The notes under the pieces are model-generated. The model worked only from the letters and a program-made list of their open reading frames with translations, ran no database searches and had not been told where the DNA came from. Positions 41,440-51,002 of a stretch of DNA of 64,000 nt are shown here, in pieces (position 1 is the first letter of the stretch; every line of letters starts with the position of its first letter). Source of the stretch: Carbonactinospora thermoautotrophica (GTDB lineage Bacteria > Actinomycetota > Actinomycetes > Streptomycetales > Carbonactinosporaceae); NCBI RefSeq assembly GCF_001543895.1, contig NZ_JYIJ01000019.1, positions 992,001-1,056,000 on the forward strand. The letters are read 5' to 3'. Made by a program: the position numbers and the translations under genes.

Positions 41440-42246
41440 GTGAAGTCTCCCGCCACCGCCGTGTGGGGTGTCATGCTCGTGATCGGCCTCGGATTCGGCG
41501 CCGCCGGCTGCGGCGGGGTGCCCGGTGAGGGAGCCCGGTCCGGCCAGGCCGCCAGGGATGATGTCCTGAAGGCGGTCGACCTCACCCGCCGGACGGGCAG
41601 CGCCAAAACCCTGACCAAGGTCGTCTCGGTCGCCGACGGCAAGCAGACCGTCATGCAGAGCGTCGGCGTGTTCGATTACCGCCAGAACGTGGGACAGCTC
41701 CAGTTACGCCTCCCCGGAAAGGGTCCGGTCGCCGGCGTCATCACGTCCCGCACTCTGTACGTGCGGGGCCGGCCGCTCAGCCGACCGGACCGCTGGCGGG
41801 TCTTCGACCTGGGGGCGATGGGCGTCGGGGCGCTGCTGGGCGGCGGCCTCACCGACCCGTCGTTAGGGCTGGAACTGCTGCGCGGCGTCTCCGAGGACGT
41901 GCGGCGCGTGGGCGTCGAGCAGTTCGACGGGGTCCGGGTGGCACACTACCGGGGCGTGCTGGATGTCCGGCACGCGCTGTCGCGGGCCTCGGCGAACAGT
42001 TCTGCCGCGCACTTGGGGGCGGCGGCTGCCGAGGACCTCTCCCGGCTGCGGATCCCGTTCGACGCCTACCTGGACGACCGGGGCCGGGTGCGCCAGGTCG
42101 TCCAGGTGATGACGCTCCGCTACGCGGAGGGGAAGAGCGCGACCATCACCACGACCACGCGGTTCTCGGACTTCGGCACTCCGGTGTCGGTGCGCGTGCC
42201 AGGGCCGGCTGACCTGCGGCGGCAGCCGGACCCGGCCCGGCGGTAG
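41440..42246 (+). CDS. Putative lipoprotein
   Basis: This 268-residue exported lipoprotein has a signal peptide with lipobox GAAGC at about residue 24. The mature part has antiparallel-strand segments such as TLTKVVSVADGKQTVMQSVGV, RVFDLGAMGVGALL, VAHYRGVLDV and PFDAYLDDRGRVRQV. This resembles the LppX/LprG-like fold of actinobacterial lipid-binding lipoproteins. The GTG has GAGGAG about 8 bases upstream. No operon partner is visible. The ligand is unknown. Confidence 0.78.
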   Translation: MKSPATAVWGVMLVIGLGFGAAGCGGVPGEGARSGQAARDDVLKAVDLTRRTGSAKTLTKVVSVADGKQTVMQSVGVFDYRQNVGQLQLRLPGKGPVAGVITSRTLYVRGRPLSRPDRWRVFDLGAMGVGALLGGGLTDPSLGLELLRGVSEDVRRVGVEQFDGVRVAHYRGVLDVRHALSRASANSSAAHLGAAAAEDLSRLRIPFDAYLDDRGRVRQVVQVMTLRYAEGKSATITTTTRFSDFGTPVSVRVPGPADLRRQPDPARR

Positions 42247-42598
42247 GGGAGCCGCGAGGGATGGCTGGCGCCAGCCGACCCCGGTGAGCCGCGGAGTAGG
42301 CGGGGTAACTGTGCCGAACCGCGGATACACCGCCATTGTTGTGGCACACTGAGGTATCACCTTTTTGCGTTTATTAAGTGTTCATTGAGGCGCCGAGCGC
42401 ACCCGGGAAATCGACGCTTACCGAGATCGGTAATCCATCGGCGCGGCTGGGACATCGTCGCCATAAAGATCAACCGTGACTGGCTATGCGGGTCATCCGG
42501 AAATGGCTCTTGCGTGTCATGCGGCGGTTGTGGGTGACGCCTAGCCTGATGGGTCGATTGGTGCATTGCGCGGGGCCACGACTAAGGAGGTGGACGAC
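42247..42598. other. 352-base AT-richer gap
   Basis: No gene is supported on either strand. The segment 42340-42480 is clearly less GC-rich than the surroundings, with runs such as cctttttgcgtttattaagtg. It probably contains promoter sequences for the small gene at 42599. Short open frames exist but lack ribosome sites. Confidence 0.4.
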
Positions 42599-42769
42599 GT
42601 GTTCTCCGGGCCCGATCTGCGCGTCCACGATCGTGTCGCGTTGGACGAGATCGAGCTTTACGCGGAGCTTGTCATCGCCGCGTCGTCCAGTGATGGCCCT
42701 CTCAGCCAAGACGAGGTAGACGCGATCCTCGGTGTCGTGCCCGAGGGGGACGAGCCGTCAACACTCTGA
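42599..42769 (+). CDS. Small acidic hypothetical protein
   Basis: This 56-residue acidic protein has a helix (VALDEIELYAELVIAAS) and the segment GPLSQDEVDAILGV, which resembles small helical actinomycete proteins of unknown role. The GTG at 42599 has AAGGAGG 8 bases upstream, which decides the start over upstream in-frame codons. It is followed by the copper operon on the other strand, with a strong hairpin between. Confidence 0.65.
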   Translation: MFSGPDLRVHDRVALDEIELYAELVIAASSSDGPLSQDEVDAILGVVPEGDEPSTL

Positions 42770-42875
42770 CGTAGTCGTTTTGGACTAGTCCTCATGTTTT
42801 CTTATTCGGGACTGGTCCAGGCTCGTGCCTCCGTCCGGCGACGATCGTGGAGTCGGCGCGCCGTCCACTGGACGT

Positions 42876-42918
42876 CGTGGGGTGTGCGTGTCGGCCGTGC
42901 CGACACGCACACCCCACG
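42876..42918. terminator. 19-base-pair perfect hairpin at the end of the copper operon
   Basis: Bases 42876-42894 pair perfectly with 42900-42918 around a 5-base loop. The hairpin sits 2 bases beyond the copA stop and between convergent genes, so it should terminate the csoR-copZ-copA transcript and may also serve the small gene at 42599. Confidence 0.88.
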
Positions 42919-42920
42919 GC

Positions 42921-45221
42921 TCAGCGCGAGGGCTGGAACCGGCGCAGCCGCAGGCTGTTGGAGACCACGAACACGCTGGAGAAAGCCATCGCCGCGCCCG
43001 CGATCAGCGGGTTGAGCAGGGCGAGCGCAGCCAGCGGCAGGGCCGCCACGTTGTACGCGAACGCCCAGAACAGGTTGCCCTTGATCGTCGCGAGCGTGCG
43101 GCGGGACAGCCGGATGGCGTCCACCACGGCGCGCAGGTCGCCGCCCACCAGGGTGATGTCGCTTGCCTCGATCGCTACGTCGGTGCCGCTGCCCATGGCG
43201 ATCCCCAGGTCGGCCTGGGCCAGGGCTGCGGCGTCGTTGACGCCGTCACCTACCATGGCCACCGTCCGGCCCTCGGCTTGGAGCCGCTGGATCACCTCGA
43301 CCTTGTCCTCGGGCAGCACCTCGGCGATGACGTCGTCCTCCGGGATGCCCACGGCGCGTGCCACGGCCCGGGCGGCTGCCGCGTTGTCGCCGGTCAGCAG
43401 CATCGGTCGCAGGCCCAGCGCGCGCAGGTCCCGCACGGCCTCAGCACTGGTCGGCTTCAACCGGTCGCCGATCACGAACACGGCCCGGGCCTGCCCGTCC
43501 CAGCCGGCCACGATCGCGGTACGGCCCGCCTCCTCGGCCGAGCGCCGGGCCGCGGCCAGCTCCCCGCTCACGTGCTGCGCCCACTCGGCCAGGAACCGCT
43601 CGCGGCCGGCGACCACCGCGTGGCCCTCGACCACGCCCTGCACGCCGAGCCCGCGGTGCGCGGCGAACGCCTCGACCTGGGGCAGGTCGCCGAGCTTGTC
43701 GGCCGCGGCCTTGGCGATCGCCCGGGCGATGGGGTGCTCGGCCGCGGCCTCGACCGCGCCGACCAGCCGGAGCGCTTCGGTCTCGGTGACGCCGGGGGCG
43801 GTGTGGATCTCGTGCAGGGTCATCTCGCCGGTGGTCACCGTGCCGGTCTTGTCCAGCACGATCGTGTCGATCCGGCGGGTGGATTCCAGGATCTCGGGGC
43901 CCTTGATGAGCAGGCCGAGCTGCGCGCCCCGCCCGGTGCCCACCATGAGCGCGGTCGGGGTGGCCAGGCCCAGCGCGCACGGGCAGGCGATGATGAGCAC
44001 CGCGACGGCCGCAGTGAACGCCTTGAGCACGCCCGCGCCGGTCGCCAGCCAGAAGCCGAGTGTGGCCAGCGAGAGCAGGATCACCGCGGGCACGAAGACC
44101 GCCGCGATCCGGTCGGCCAGCCGCTGCACGGGGGCCTTGCCGGCCTGTGCCTCGGCGACCAGCCGCGCGATCTGCGCGAGCGCGGTGTCGGAGCCCACCC
44201 GGGTGGCGCGGACGACCAGCCGCCCGCCGGCGTTCACGGTCGCGCCGACCACGGTGTCGCCCGGGCCGACCTCGACCGGCACGCTCTCGCCGGTCAGCAT
44301 CGACTGGTCGACCGCGGAGCTGCCCTCCTCGACGACGCCGTCGGTGGCGATCTTCTCCCCGGGCCGTACCACGAAGCGGTCCCCGACCCGGAGCTGCTCG
44401 ATCGGCACGCGCTGCTCGCGGCCGGCCTCGTCGAGCTTGGCCACGTCCTTGGCGCCGAGTTCCAGCAGCGCGCGCAGCGCCCCGCCGGCGCGCTTCTTGG
44501 CCCGCGCCTCCAGGTACCGGCCGACCAGGATGAACACGGTCAGCGCGGCGGCCACCTCGAGGTAGATCTCGCTGGCGGCGTGGTGGCCGGACTCCGGCAG
44601 CAACTGGAACCGCATCCGCATGCCCGGCTCGCCGGCGCCGCCCCAGAACAGCGCCCACACCGACCAGCCGAACGCCGCGAGCACGCCGAGCGAGATCAGC
44701 GTGTCCATGGTGGCGCTGCCGTGCCGCAGGTTGGTCCAGGCCGCGCGGTGGAAGGGCAGCGCGCCCCACACCACCACCGGCGCGGCGAGCGTGAACGACA
44801 GCCACTGCCAGTACGTGAACTGCAGGGCCGGCACCATGGCGAGCAGCACGACCGGCACGGTGAGCACGGTCGAGACCACCAGCCGCTGCCGGAGCTGGCT
44901 GAGGTGGTCGTCCTCCTCGGACGGGTGTTCCTCCGCGCGGTGCGGCGGCTGGGGGAGCGTTGCGGTGTACCCGGTGGCCTCGACGGTCTTGACCAGCTGC
45001 TCGGGCGTCACCCGCTCCGGGTCGTACTCGACCGTGGCCTTCTCGGTCGCGAAGTTGACGGTGGCCGAGACGCCGTCGAGCCGGTTGAGCTTCTTCTCGA
45101 TGCGGGCGGCGCACGACGCGCAGGTCATGCCGCCGATCGCCAGCTCGACCCGGGCACTCCGCCCGGTCACGGGCCGGCGGTCCGCCGTGAGCCCGGGCCG
45201 CGGCTCACCGTCCCCGGTCAT
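42921..45221 (-). CDS. copA: Copper-exporting P1B-type ATPase
   Basis: This 766-residue copper pump has one N-terminal metal-binding domain ([16 protein letters not shown], about 28-92), then eight predicted membrane helices. It has the actuator TGES in [11 protein letters not shown], the transport-site CPC ([15 protein letters not shown]), the phosphorylation motif DKTGTVTTG, and the hinge [13 protein letters not shown]. The C-terminal helices have the YNVAALP and M-A-F-S-S conserved residues of copper(I) pumps. The ATG overlaps the copZ stop as ATGA. It is probably induced by copper through CsoR. Confidence 0.97.
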   Translation of the reverse strand: MTGDGEPRPGLTADRRPVTGRSARVELAIGGMTCASCAARIEKKLNRLDGVSATVNFATEKATVEYDPERVTPEQLVKTVEATGYTATLPQPPHRAEEHPSEEDDHLSQLRQRLVVSTVLTVPVVLLAMVPALQFTYWQWLSFTLAAPVVVWGALPFHRAAWTNLRHGSATMDTLISLGVLAAFGWSVWALFWGGAGEPGMRMRFQLLPESGHHAASEIYLEVAAALTVFILVGRYLEARAKKRAGGALRALLELGAKDVAKLDEAGREQRVPIEQLRVGDRFVVRPGEKIATDGVVEEGSSAVDQSMLTGESVPVEVGPGDTVVGATVNAGGRLVVRATRVGSDTALAQIARLVAEAQAGKAPVQRLADRIAAVFVPAVILLSLATLGFWLATGAGVLKAFTAAVAVLIIACPCALGLATPTALMVGTGRGAQLGLLIKGPEILESTRRIDTIVLDKTGTVTTGEMTLHEIHTAPGVTETEALRLVGAVEAAAEHPIARAIAKAAADKLGDLPQVEAFAAHRGLGVQGVVEGHAVVAGRERFLAEWAQHVSGELAAARRSAEEAGRTAIVAGWDGQARAVFVIGDRLKPTSAEAVRDLRALGLRPMLLTGDNAAAARAVARAVGIPEDDVIAEVLPEDKVEVIQRLQAEGRTVAMVGDGVNDAAALAQADLGIAMGSGTDVAIEASDITLVGGDLRAVVDAIRLSRRTLATIKGNLFWAFAYNVAALPLAALALLNPLIAGAAMAFSSVFVVSNSLRLRRFQPSR

Positions 45222-45457
45222 GAGACCACCTCGTACCCGGCCTCGTCGATCGCCGCCCGGATCGCCTCGTCGGTGAAGCCCTCGCCACGCACGGTCACCG
45301 CACGGCCGGCTAGATCGACCTGGACCTCGGACACGCCCGCGACCTTGCCGACCTCCTGGGTGATCGCGTTCACGCAGTGCTGGCAGCTCATGCCCTCGAC
45401 ATGGAGGACGAGCTCGCGGGTCCGACCATCGGAGTCGATCTGGCGGGTCTCGCTCAT
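45218..45457 (-). CDS. copZ: Copper chaperone, heavy-metal-associated domain
   Basis: This 79-residue single HMA-domain protein has the metal motif GMSCQHC (M-x-C-x2-C) in its first half and the typical [12 protein letters not shown] and AIDEAGYEV strand and helix. It would bind Cu(I) and hand it to CopA. The ATG at 45457 starts 11 residues before the domain. It lies 35 bases after csoR and overlaps copA by 4 bases. Confidence 0.95.
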   Translation of the reverse strand: MSETRQIDSDGRTRELVLHVEGMSCQHCVNAITQEVGKVAGVSEVQVDLAGRAVTVRGEGFTDEAIRAAIDEAGYEVVS

Positions 45458-45492
45458 CGGGTCAGTCCTCTCGTACTCGGGAAACGTGCCGG

Positions 45493-45774
45493 TCAGGAAC
45501 GCACGAGCCGGGCTATCGCGGCGGAGGCCTCCTTGACCTTGGCCTGCGCCTCGGGGCCGCCGGTCTCGATGGCGTGGGCCACGCAGTAGCCGAGGTGCTC
45601 TTCCAGCAAGCCGATGGCGACGGACTGCAGCGCCTTCGTGACGGCCGAGATCTGGGTGAGGATGTCGATGCAGTACTGGTCCTCCTCGACCATCCGGTGC
45701 AGCCCGCGGACCTGGCCCTCGATGCGGCGCAGCCGCTTCAGGTAGTCCTCCTTGTTTTGCGTGTAGCCCCACAC
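45493..45774 (-). CDS. csoR: Copper-sensing repressor
   Basis: This 93-residue DUF156-type helical repressor has the opening KEDYLKRLRRIEGQVRGLHRM. The Cu(I) ligands are at the expected places: Cys in QYCIDILTQI, and His and Cys in EEHLGYCVAHA. It lacks a classical DNA-binding motif, as does the family. The GTG at 45774 has GGAGG upstream. Two operator palindromes lie 16-63 bases before the start, so it should repress its own operon and be released by copper. Confidence 0.95.
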   Translation of the reverse strand: MWGYTQNKEDYLKRLRRIEGQVRGLHRMVEEDQYCIDILTQISAVTKALQSVAIGLLEEHLGYCVAHAIETGGPEAQAKVKEASAAIARLVRS

Positions 45775-45789
45775 GTGCGCCTCCTCCCA

Positions 45790-45806
45790 ATACCCCCGGA
45801 GGGTAT
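45790..45806. promoter_or_regulatory. CsoR operator, proximal
   Basis: The 17-base ATACCCCCGGAGGGTAT is a near-perfect palindrome matching the CsoR operator type (TACCCC/GGGGTA). It lies 16 bases upstream of the csoR GTG and probably overlaps the transcript start or leader. Confidence 0.85.
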
Positions 45807-45820
45807 GTTCAACCCGCAGT

Positions 45821-45837
45821 ATACCCCCACGGGGTAT
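45821..45837. promoter_or_regulatory. CsoR operator, distal
   Basis: The 17-base ATACCCCCACGGGGTAT is a second palindrome of the same type, 31 bases from the first, about three helical turns, so both are on one face of the DNA. It may also influence the divergent DUF47-pit genes. Confidence 0.85.
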
Positions 45838-46002
45838 ATTCAACAAACCGTGGGCGGTTTCATTCGTACAGGCGTACGGAAGCGGAGTGTGGACGCGCGT
45901 AACGATCTGACTACAGAAAGTGATTATCTCGCGATCGATTCCCGCGACCGCTACGCAGCCCATAGCATCCTGGGCGTCCGCATCCCATCGGATGGAGTTG
46001 CC

Positions 46003-46623
46003 GTGCGATTGCGACTGACCCCGACGGAAACCGTTTACTACTCGTTGTTCGCGACCGCCGCGAACAACCTCGTGACGGGCGCGAAGCTGCTCACCGAACT
46101 GTTGGGCGCCGACGTCACGGACCGTCGGGAGATCGCCGACCGGATGCGTGCCGCCGAGCACGCGGCGGACGAGAACACCCACGCCATCTACAAGCAGCTC
46201 AGCAAGTCCTTCATCACCCCGTTCGACCGGGAGGACATCTACCGGCTCGCCGGGCACCTGGACGACGTCATGGACTGCATGGATGCGGCGGTCGACCTGG
46301 TCGTCCTGTACAGCCTGCAGGACCTGCCGGTGGCGCTGGCCGACCAGGTCGAGGTGCTGGAGCGGATGGCCGAGCTGACCGCCGAGGCCATGCCGCGACT
46401 GCGTTCGATGAAGAACCTCCACGAGTACTGGATCGAGATCAACCGGCTGGAGAACCAGGGCGACAAGATCTACCGGAAGCTGCTCGCACACCTGTTCAGC
46501 GGTGAGTACGAGGCGCTGACCGTGCTCAAGCTCAAGGAGGTCGTCGACCAGCTCGAGGCGGCCGCCGACGCGTTCGAGCACGCGGCGAACAGCGTCGAGC
46601 AGATCGTGCTCAAGGAGTCCTGA
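46003..46623 (+). CDS. DUF47 / PhoU-like protein
   Basis: This 206-residue all-helical protein of the DUF47 family is related to PhoU. Typical segments are ETVYYSLFATAANNLVTGA, MRAAEHAADENTHAIYKQL, FITPFDREDIYRLAGHLDDV and INRLENQGDKIYRKLL, where the E/D-x-x-x-D pairs may bind metal. DUF47 genes usually sit directly before a low-affinity Pit transporter and modulate it. Here the pit GTG follows 2 bases after the stop. The GTG at 46003 has GGAG 5 bases upstream; the open frame extending to 45574 is rejected. Confidence 0.93.
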   Translation: MRLRLTPTETVYYSLFATAANNLVTGAKLLTELLGADVTDRREIADRMRAAEHAADENTHAIYKQLSKSFITPFDREDIYRLAGHLDDVMDCMDAAVDLVVLYSLQDLPVALADQVEVLERMAELTAEAMPRLRSMKNLHEYWIEINRLENQGDKIYRKLLAHLFSGEYEALTVLKLKEVVDQLEAAADAFEHAANSVEQIVLKES

Positions 46624-46625
46624 GC

Positions 46626-47624
46626 GTGGAACTGGCCGGGATTGCCGCGATCGTCATCGTCGCGCTGATCTTCGACTACACCAACGGTTTCCACGACGCG
46701 GCCAACGCGATCGCCACTTCGGTGTCCACCCGCGCGCTGACCCCGCGGATCGCGCTCGGCATGGCCGCGGTGTTCAACCTGCTCGGCGCGTTCCTGTCCA
46801 CCGGCGTCGCCAAGACCGTCGGCAATGGGATCATCGAGAGCCCGACCGGCGCCCACGGGCTCGTCGTGGTGTTCGCCGCCCTGATCGGCGCGATCGCCTG
46901 GAACCTCATCACCTGGTACTTCGGACTGCCGTCCTCTTCCTCGCACGCGCTGATCGGCGGCCTGGTGGGCGCCGCGCTGGCGTCCGGCGGCCTGGTCAAG
47001 TGGACCGGGCTGGTCGACTCGGTCGTGATCCCGATGGTCGTCTCCCCGCTCGTCGGCTTCACCCTCGCGTACCTGCTGATGGTCGGCGTGATGTGGGCGT
47101 TCCGGCGGGTCGCGCCCAGCCGGCTGAACCGCGGCTTCCGGCTCGCCCAGACCATGTCCGCCGCCGGCATGGCGCTCGGCCATGGCCTCCAGGACGCGCA
47201 AAAGACCATGGGCGTGATCGTGCTCGCCCTGGTGGTCGGCGGTTACCACGACTCGTTCGACGTGCCGCTCTGGGTGAAGGTCGCCGCCGCGACCGCGATC
47301 AGCGCCGGCACGTACGCGGGCGGCTGGCGTGTCATGCGCACCCTCGGCCGGCGCGTCATCGACCTGGACCCGCCGCGCGGCTTCGCCGCTGAGACCACCG
47401 CGTCCCTGGTCCTGTACACCAGCGCGTTCGTGTTCAAGGCGCCGATCTCGACCACGCACACGATCAGCTCGGCCATCATGGGCGTCGGCGCTACCCGCCG
47501 GTTCAGCGCGGTGCGTTGGGGGGTCGCCCGCAACATGATCGTCGCGTGGATCCTGACGCTCCCGATGGCCGCCTTCGCAGCCGCCGTTATGTACTGGATC
47601 GCCCACATGATCGTCTCGGTGTGA
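46626..47624 (+). CDS. pit: Low-affinity inorganic phosphate transporter
   Basis: This 332-residue polytopic permease of the Pit family has the duplicated signature. The first repeat is FDYTNGFHDAANAIATSVSTRAL and the second appears late in the protein as FKAPISTTHTISSAIMGVG. About ten membrane helices are predicted. It should import metal-phosphate with protons. Coupled to the DUF47 gene, it forms a low-affinity uptake pair that complements the high-affinity pst operon a few kilobases away. A perfect hairpin follows the stop. Confidence 0.95.
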   Translation: MELAGIAAIVIVALIFDYTNGFHDAANAIATSVSTRALTPRIALGMAAVFNLLGAFLSTGVAKTVGNGIIESPTGAHGLVVVFAALIGAIAWNLITWYFGLPSSSSHALIGGLVGAALASGGLVKWTGLVDSVVIPMVVSPLVGFTLAYLLMVGVMWAFRRVAPSRLNRGFRLAQTMSAAGMALGHGLQDAQKTMGVIVLALVVGGYHDSFDVPLWVKVAAATAISAGTYAGGWRVMRTLGRRVIDLDPPRGFAAETTASLVLYTSAFVFKAPISTTHTISSAIMGVGATRRFSAVRWGVARNMIVAWILTLPMAAFAAAVMYWIAHMIVSV

Positions 47625-47632
47625 AAACGATT

Positions 47633-47659
47633 ACGGGCTGCCACGACCTGGCAGCCCGT
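47633..47659. terminator. Bidirectional hairpin between pit and ABC permease
   Basis: Eleven bases at 47633-47643 pair perfectly with 47649-47659 around a 5-base loop, 8 bases after the pit stop and 20 bases beyond the stop of the opposing permease gene. A short T/C-rich run follows on the plus strand. Confidence 0.85.
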
Positions 47660-47678
47660 GCCTGTTTCCTCCCTTCCG

Positions 47679-50243
47679 TCAGTCCGTCAACGCGGCCACC
47701 ACCGACGCCTTGGTCGCGCGTCGCGCCGGCAGCAGGGCGGCGATGACGCCGGCCAGCGCGGTCAGGCCGACCGTGACTGCGAGCCGGTCGACGGGCACCG
47801 CGAAGAGCTGCATGCTCTCCGGTACCGTCGACCTGATCGCCGCCCACGCGAAGACCAGGCCCAGGCCGGTGCCGAGCAGCGCGCCGATCAGCGCCATGAG
47901 CACCGATTCGGCGAGCAGCATCGTCCGTAGCTGGCCCTTGGTGAGGCCCAGCGCCCGGAGCAGCGCCGACTCGCGGGTCCGCTCGAGCACTGACAGGCTC
48001 ATCGTGTTGGCGATGCCGACCAGGGCGATCACCAGCGCCAGGCCGACCAGGCCGACCACGAACATCAGCAGCTGGTCCAGGGCCTTGCCGATCTGGTCCT
48101 TCATCTGCGCTTGACCCTGGATCCTCACCAGGGGGTGGCCCGCGGTGGCGCGTTCCATGGCGGCCCGGCCGTCCTTGGCCGCTACCCCGTCCTTGAGCTG
48201 CACCAGCAGCTCGGTCGGGCCGGTTGCGCCGAACATGGCGCGGAAGTCCCGCTCGGTGATGATCACCCCGGGTAGGTCACGGAATCGCTTGCGGTCGAAG
48301 GTGCCGAGGACCTCCACGGTGATGGTCTTGCCCGTGCGCACGGCGGGCGCGGTCTGTCGAGGGTCGGAGCGCCGGTCCAGATCGCGCTCGACCGCGGTCA
48401 GCCGGATACGCTGGCCCACCTGGTACGCGTGCCGGTCGTCCAGGGCGACGATCGCACCACCTGGCCGCAGGTTGCTCTCGGTGCCCTGCGTCATCGGCAG
48501 GTCGACCAGCTCGCCGAGCGCGCCCTCGCCGTACGCGGCGACTGCCAGGCGCTCGTCGCTGACCCGGGCGATGGCGGTGTGCACCTCGCTGACCTGCGCG
48601 ACCTGCGGCTGGGACCGGACCTGGTCAGCGAGCGACACGGGCAGCGGCTGGCCGTGGCGCTGGTGGGCCAGCACGTAGTCGGTGGGGAATCGCTTGTCCA
48701 GCTCGGTGGCCGAGGCTTCCTTCGCGCTGTCGAAGACCGTCGCGAACATCGTCACGAGCATCACGCCGAGGGTCAGCGCGAGCGTGGTGGCGGCCACCCG
48801 CTTGGGGTTGCGGCGGCTGTTCGCGATCGCCAGCTTCCCGGTCGTGCGGAAGACCGCGGCCAGCGGCAGGCCGAGCATCCGGCTGAGCGGGCCGACGAAC
48901 AGCGGGCCGAGCGCCATCACCGCGAAGAACAGCAGGCCGCAGCCGCTGGCGGCGACCATGGTCGAGGGCTGCTGGACGCCCAGCGCGACCAGCGCCGCGC
49001 CACCCAGCGCGAGCAGCAGGCCGAACCCGACCCGCACGGCCCCGGCGCGAGCCGACACCGGGCCCTCGACCTGGGTGCGCAACGCCGCGATCGGTGGCAC
49101 CTTCGTCGCCCGGCGGGCCGGCACCACCGCCGACAGCAGCGTGACGAGCACGCCGATGCCGAGCGATGCGGCCACGGTGACCGGGGACAGGCTCAGCGAC
49201 AGCTCGGGCATGGGAACGGCGGCGATCGCGCCCAGCAGCGCCCAAATGCCCGCCGCCAGCCCGAAGCCGCCGGCCAAGCCGACCAGCGACGCGACCAGGC
49301 CGATCACCAGTGACTCGACCAGTACCCCGCGGAACACCTGGCCCCGGGTGGAGCCGACCAGCCGCAGCAGCGCCAGCTCACGGACCCGCTGGGCGATGAG
49401 GATCGCGAAGGTGTTGTAGATGACCACGCCGGCGACCACCAGCGCGAGCAGGGCGAAGAGGAGCAGGCCCTGGGTGAACGCCCGGAGTTCCTCGGCGTTC
49501 TCGTCGGCCTCCTGCCGGACGAGCGCCTCGGTCGTCTGCACCTGGGCCTTCGGCAGCGCGCTCGCCAGCCGCTTCTTCAGCTCCTCCTGAGGTACGCCGG
49601 GCGCGGCCAGCACGTCGATCTGGTGGTACCCCCGCGGCTTCAGGAGCTTGCGCGCGGTGGCCGGCGCGAAGCCGATCAGGTTCCCGGCCGCCGCCTGGTA
49701 GTTGTAGCCGGGGTCGATCAGGCCGACGAGCCGGTAGGTGGCCGTGCGCTGCTTGGAGTCGGTGATCCTGACCTGGTCGCCGATCCGGTAGCCGGCGCGC
49801 TCGGCGGACCGGGCGTCGATCACGACCTCGTCGTCCTTGGCCGCGTACGCGCCCTTGACCAGCTTGAACTCCTGGAGTTCGGGCACGCTGGCCAGGGGCA
49901 TCGCGATCGACTGGCTGGCCCCGAAGTCCGACTCGACCACGCGGCCGTTCTTGCCGATCAAGAAGTACTCGAAGCTGTTGTACCGGGGCTCGGCGGCGGC
50001 CACGCCAGCCACGGCGCGTACCTTCTCGAGGTCGGCCGGCGTCAGCAACTCGCCCCGATCGCCGCTGACCGCGACGTCCCCGATCCGGCCCTGCTCGAGG
50101 AACGCCTTGCGGAAGGTCGCCTGCATCGAATCGGACAGCACCAGGGTGCCGGCGACGAAGGCGACACCGAGCATGATCGCGATCGCGGGCAGGATGAACC
50201 GGCGGGCGTGCCCCCGCAGGCCCGCCAAGGTCGTGCGCAGCAT
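47679..50243 (-). CDS. FtsX/MacB-type ABC transporter permease
   Basis: This 854-residue permease has the duplicated FtsX layout. An N-terminal membrane helix (about 17-38) is followed by a periplasmic-type domain. Three helices then form a block between about 260 and 360, two more lie near 400-450, and a second domain and a final three-helix block come after about 730. Motifs include VIYNTFAILIAQRVRELALLR and the matching late LVGIANTMSLSVLERTRESALLRALG. Such actinomycete exporters act in lipid, peptide or envelope stress transport. It follows its ATPase gene by 6 bases. Confidence 0.92.
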   Translation of the reverse strand: MLRTTLAGLRGHARRFILPAIAIMLGVAFVAGTLVLSDSMQATFRKAFLEQGRIGDVAVSGDRGELLTPADLEKVRAVAGVAAAEPRYNSFEYFLIGKNGRVVESDFGASQSIAMPLASVPELQEFKLVKGAYAAKDDEVVIDARSAERAGYRIGDQVRITDSKQRTATYRLVGLIDPGYNYQAAAGNLIGFAPATARKLLKPRGYHQIDVLAAPGVPQEELKKRLASALPKAQVQTTEALVRQEADENAEELRAFTQGLLLFALLALVVAGVVIYNTFAILIAQRVRELALLRLVGSTRGQVFRGVLVESLVIGLVASLVGLAGGFGLAAGIWALLGAIAAVPMPELSLSLSPVTVAASLGIGVLVTLLSAVVPARRATKVPPIAALRTQVEGPVSARAGAVRVGFGLLLALGGAALVALGVQQPSTMVAASGCGLLFFAVMALGPLFVGPLSRMLGLPLAAVFRTTGKLAIANSRRNPKRVAATTLALTLGVMLVTMFATVFDSAKEASATELDKRFPTDYVLAHQRHGQPLPVSLADQVRSQPQVAQVSEVHTAIARVSDERLAVAAYGEGALGELVDLPMTQGTESNLRPGGAIVALDDRHAYQVGQRIRLTAVERDLDRRSDPRQTAPAVRTGKTITVEVLGTFDRKRFRDLPGVIITERDFRAMFGATGPTELLVQLKDGVAAKDGRAAMERATAGHPLVRIQGQAQMKDQIGKALDQLLMFVVGLVGLALVIALVGIANTMSLSVLERTRESALLRALGLTKGQLRTMLLAESVLMALIGALLGTGLGLVFAWAAIRSTVPESMQLFAVPVDRLAVTVGLTALAGVIAALLPARRATKASVVAALTD

Positions 50244-50249
50244 GGTGTC

Positions 50250-51002
50250 TCAGGCCCCCAGTGATTTCAGCGTGTCCAGCACCCGCTCCGGGGTGGGTTC
50301 GGGCAGGTGGCCGACGAGCTGGCCGTCGGCGAGGAAGACGACCTGATCGGCGTAGCTGGCCGCGACCGGGTCGTGGGTGACCATGACGATGGTCTGGCCC
50401 ATCTCACGGACCGACATCCGCAGGAAGTGCAGCACCTCGGCGCTGGACGCGGAGTCCAGGTTGCCGGTGGGCTCGTCGGCGAAGATCACCTGGGGTCGGG
50501 GGAGGAGCGCGCGGGCGCAGGCCACCCGCTGCTGCTGGCCGCCGGACAGTTCGCTCGGCCGGTGGCCGAGCCGGTCGGCGATGCCGAGCACGCGCACCAC
50601 CTGGTCGAACCAGGCACGGTCCACCTTACGGCCGGCCAGGTCCAGCGGCAGCAGGATGTTCTGCTCGGCGGTGAGCGTTGGCAGCAGGTTGAACGCCTGG
50701 AAGACGAATCCGATCCGGTCGCGGCGCAACCTGGTCAGCGCCTTGTCGGACAATTCGGTGATCTCGGTGTCCCCGACGCGGACCGAACCGGACGTGACCG
50801 TGTCCAGGCCGGCCAGGCAGTGCATGAGCGTGGACTTGCCGGAGCCGGACGGGCCCATGATCGCGGTGAACCGGCCGGTAGGGAAGCTGATGGTCACCCC
50901 TTTCAGGGCACGTACCGCGTTCGGGCCCGAGCCGTACACCTTCACGACGTCGGTCGCGGTGACCGCCGCCTGGGTGTCGAGGCCGGCGGCGAGCACAGAC
51001 AT
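50250..51002 (-). CDS. ABC transporter ATP-binding protein (LolD/MacB type)
   Basis: This 250-residue ATPase has Walker A GPSGSGKST, Q-loop in FVFQAFNLLPTLTAEQN, signature [15 protein letters not shown], Walker B VIFADEPTG with NLDS, and the switch His in VMVTHDP. The class is that of MacB/LolD partners of FtsX-type permeases. It is the first gene of a two-gene operon with the 854-residue permease. The promoter should lie in the 316-base gap upstream. Substrate is unknown. Confidence 0.93.
   Translation of the reverse strand: MSVLAAGLDTQAAVTATDVVKVYGSGPNAVRALKGVTISFPTGRFTAIMGPSGSGKSTLMHCLAGLDTVTSGSVRVGDTEITELSDKALTRLRRDRIGFVFQAFNLLPTLTAEQNILLPLDLAGRKVDRAWFDQVVRVLGIADRLGHRPSELSGGQQQRVACARALLPRPQVIFADEPTGNLDSASSAEVLHFLRMSVREMGQTIVMVTHDPVAASYADQVVFLADGQLVGHLPEPTPERVLDTLKSLGA

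Noticed and set aside
42498..42530. SigR-type promoter (GGAAAT with later GTT) before the small gene at 42599
   Set aside because: The spacing between the elements is about 22 bases, whereas about 18 is expected.
42825..45536. A 903-codon open frame on the plus strand
   Set aside because: It is antisense to copA, rich in Gly, Arg, His and Pro, with no motif; it reflects third-position GC bias.
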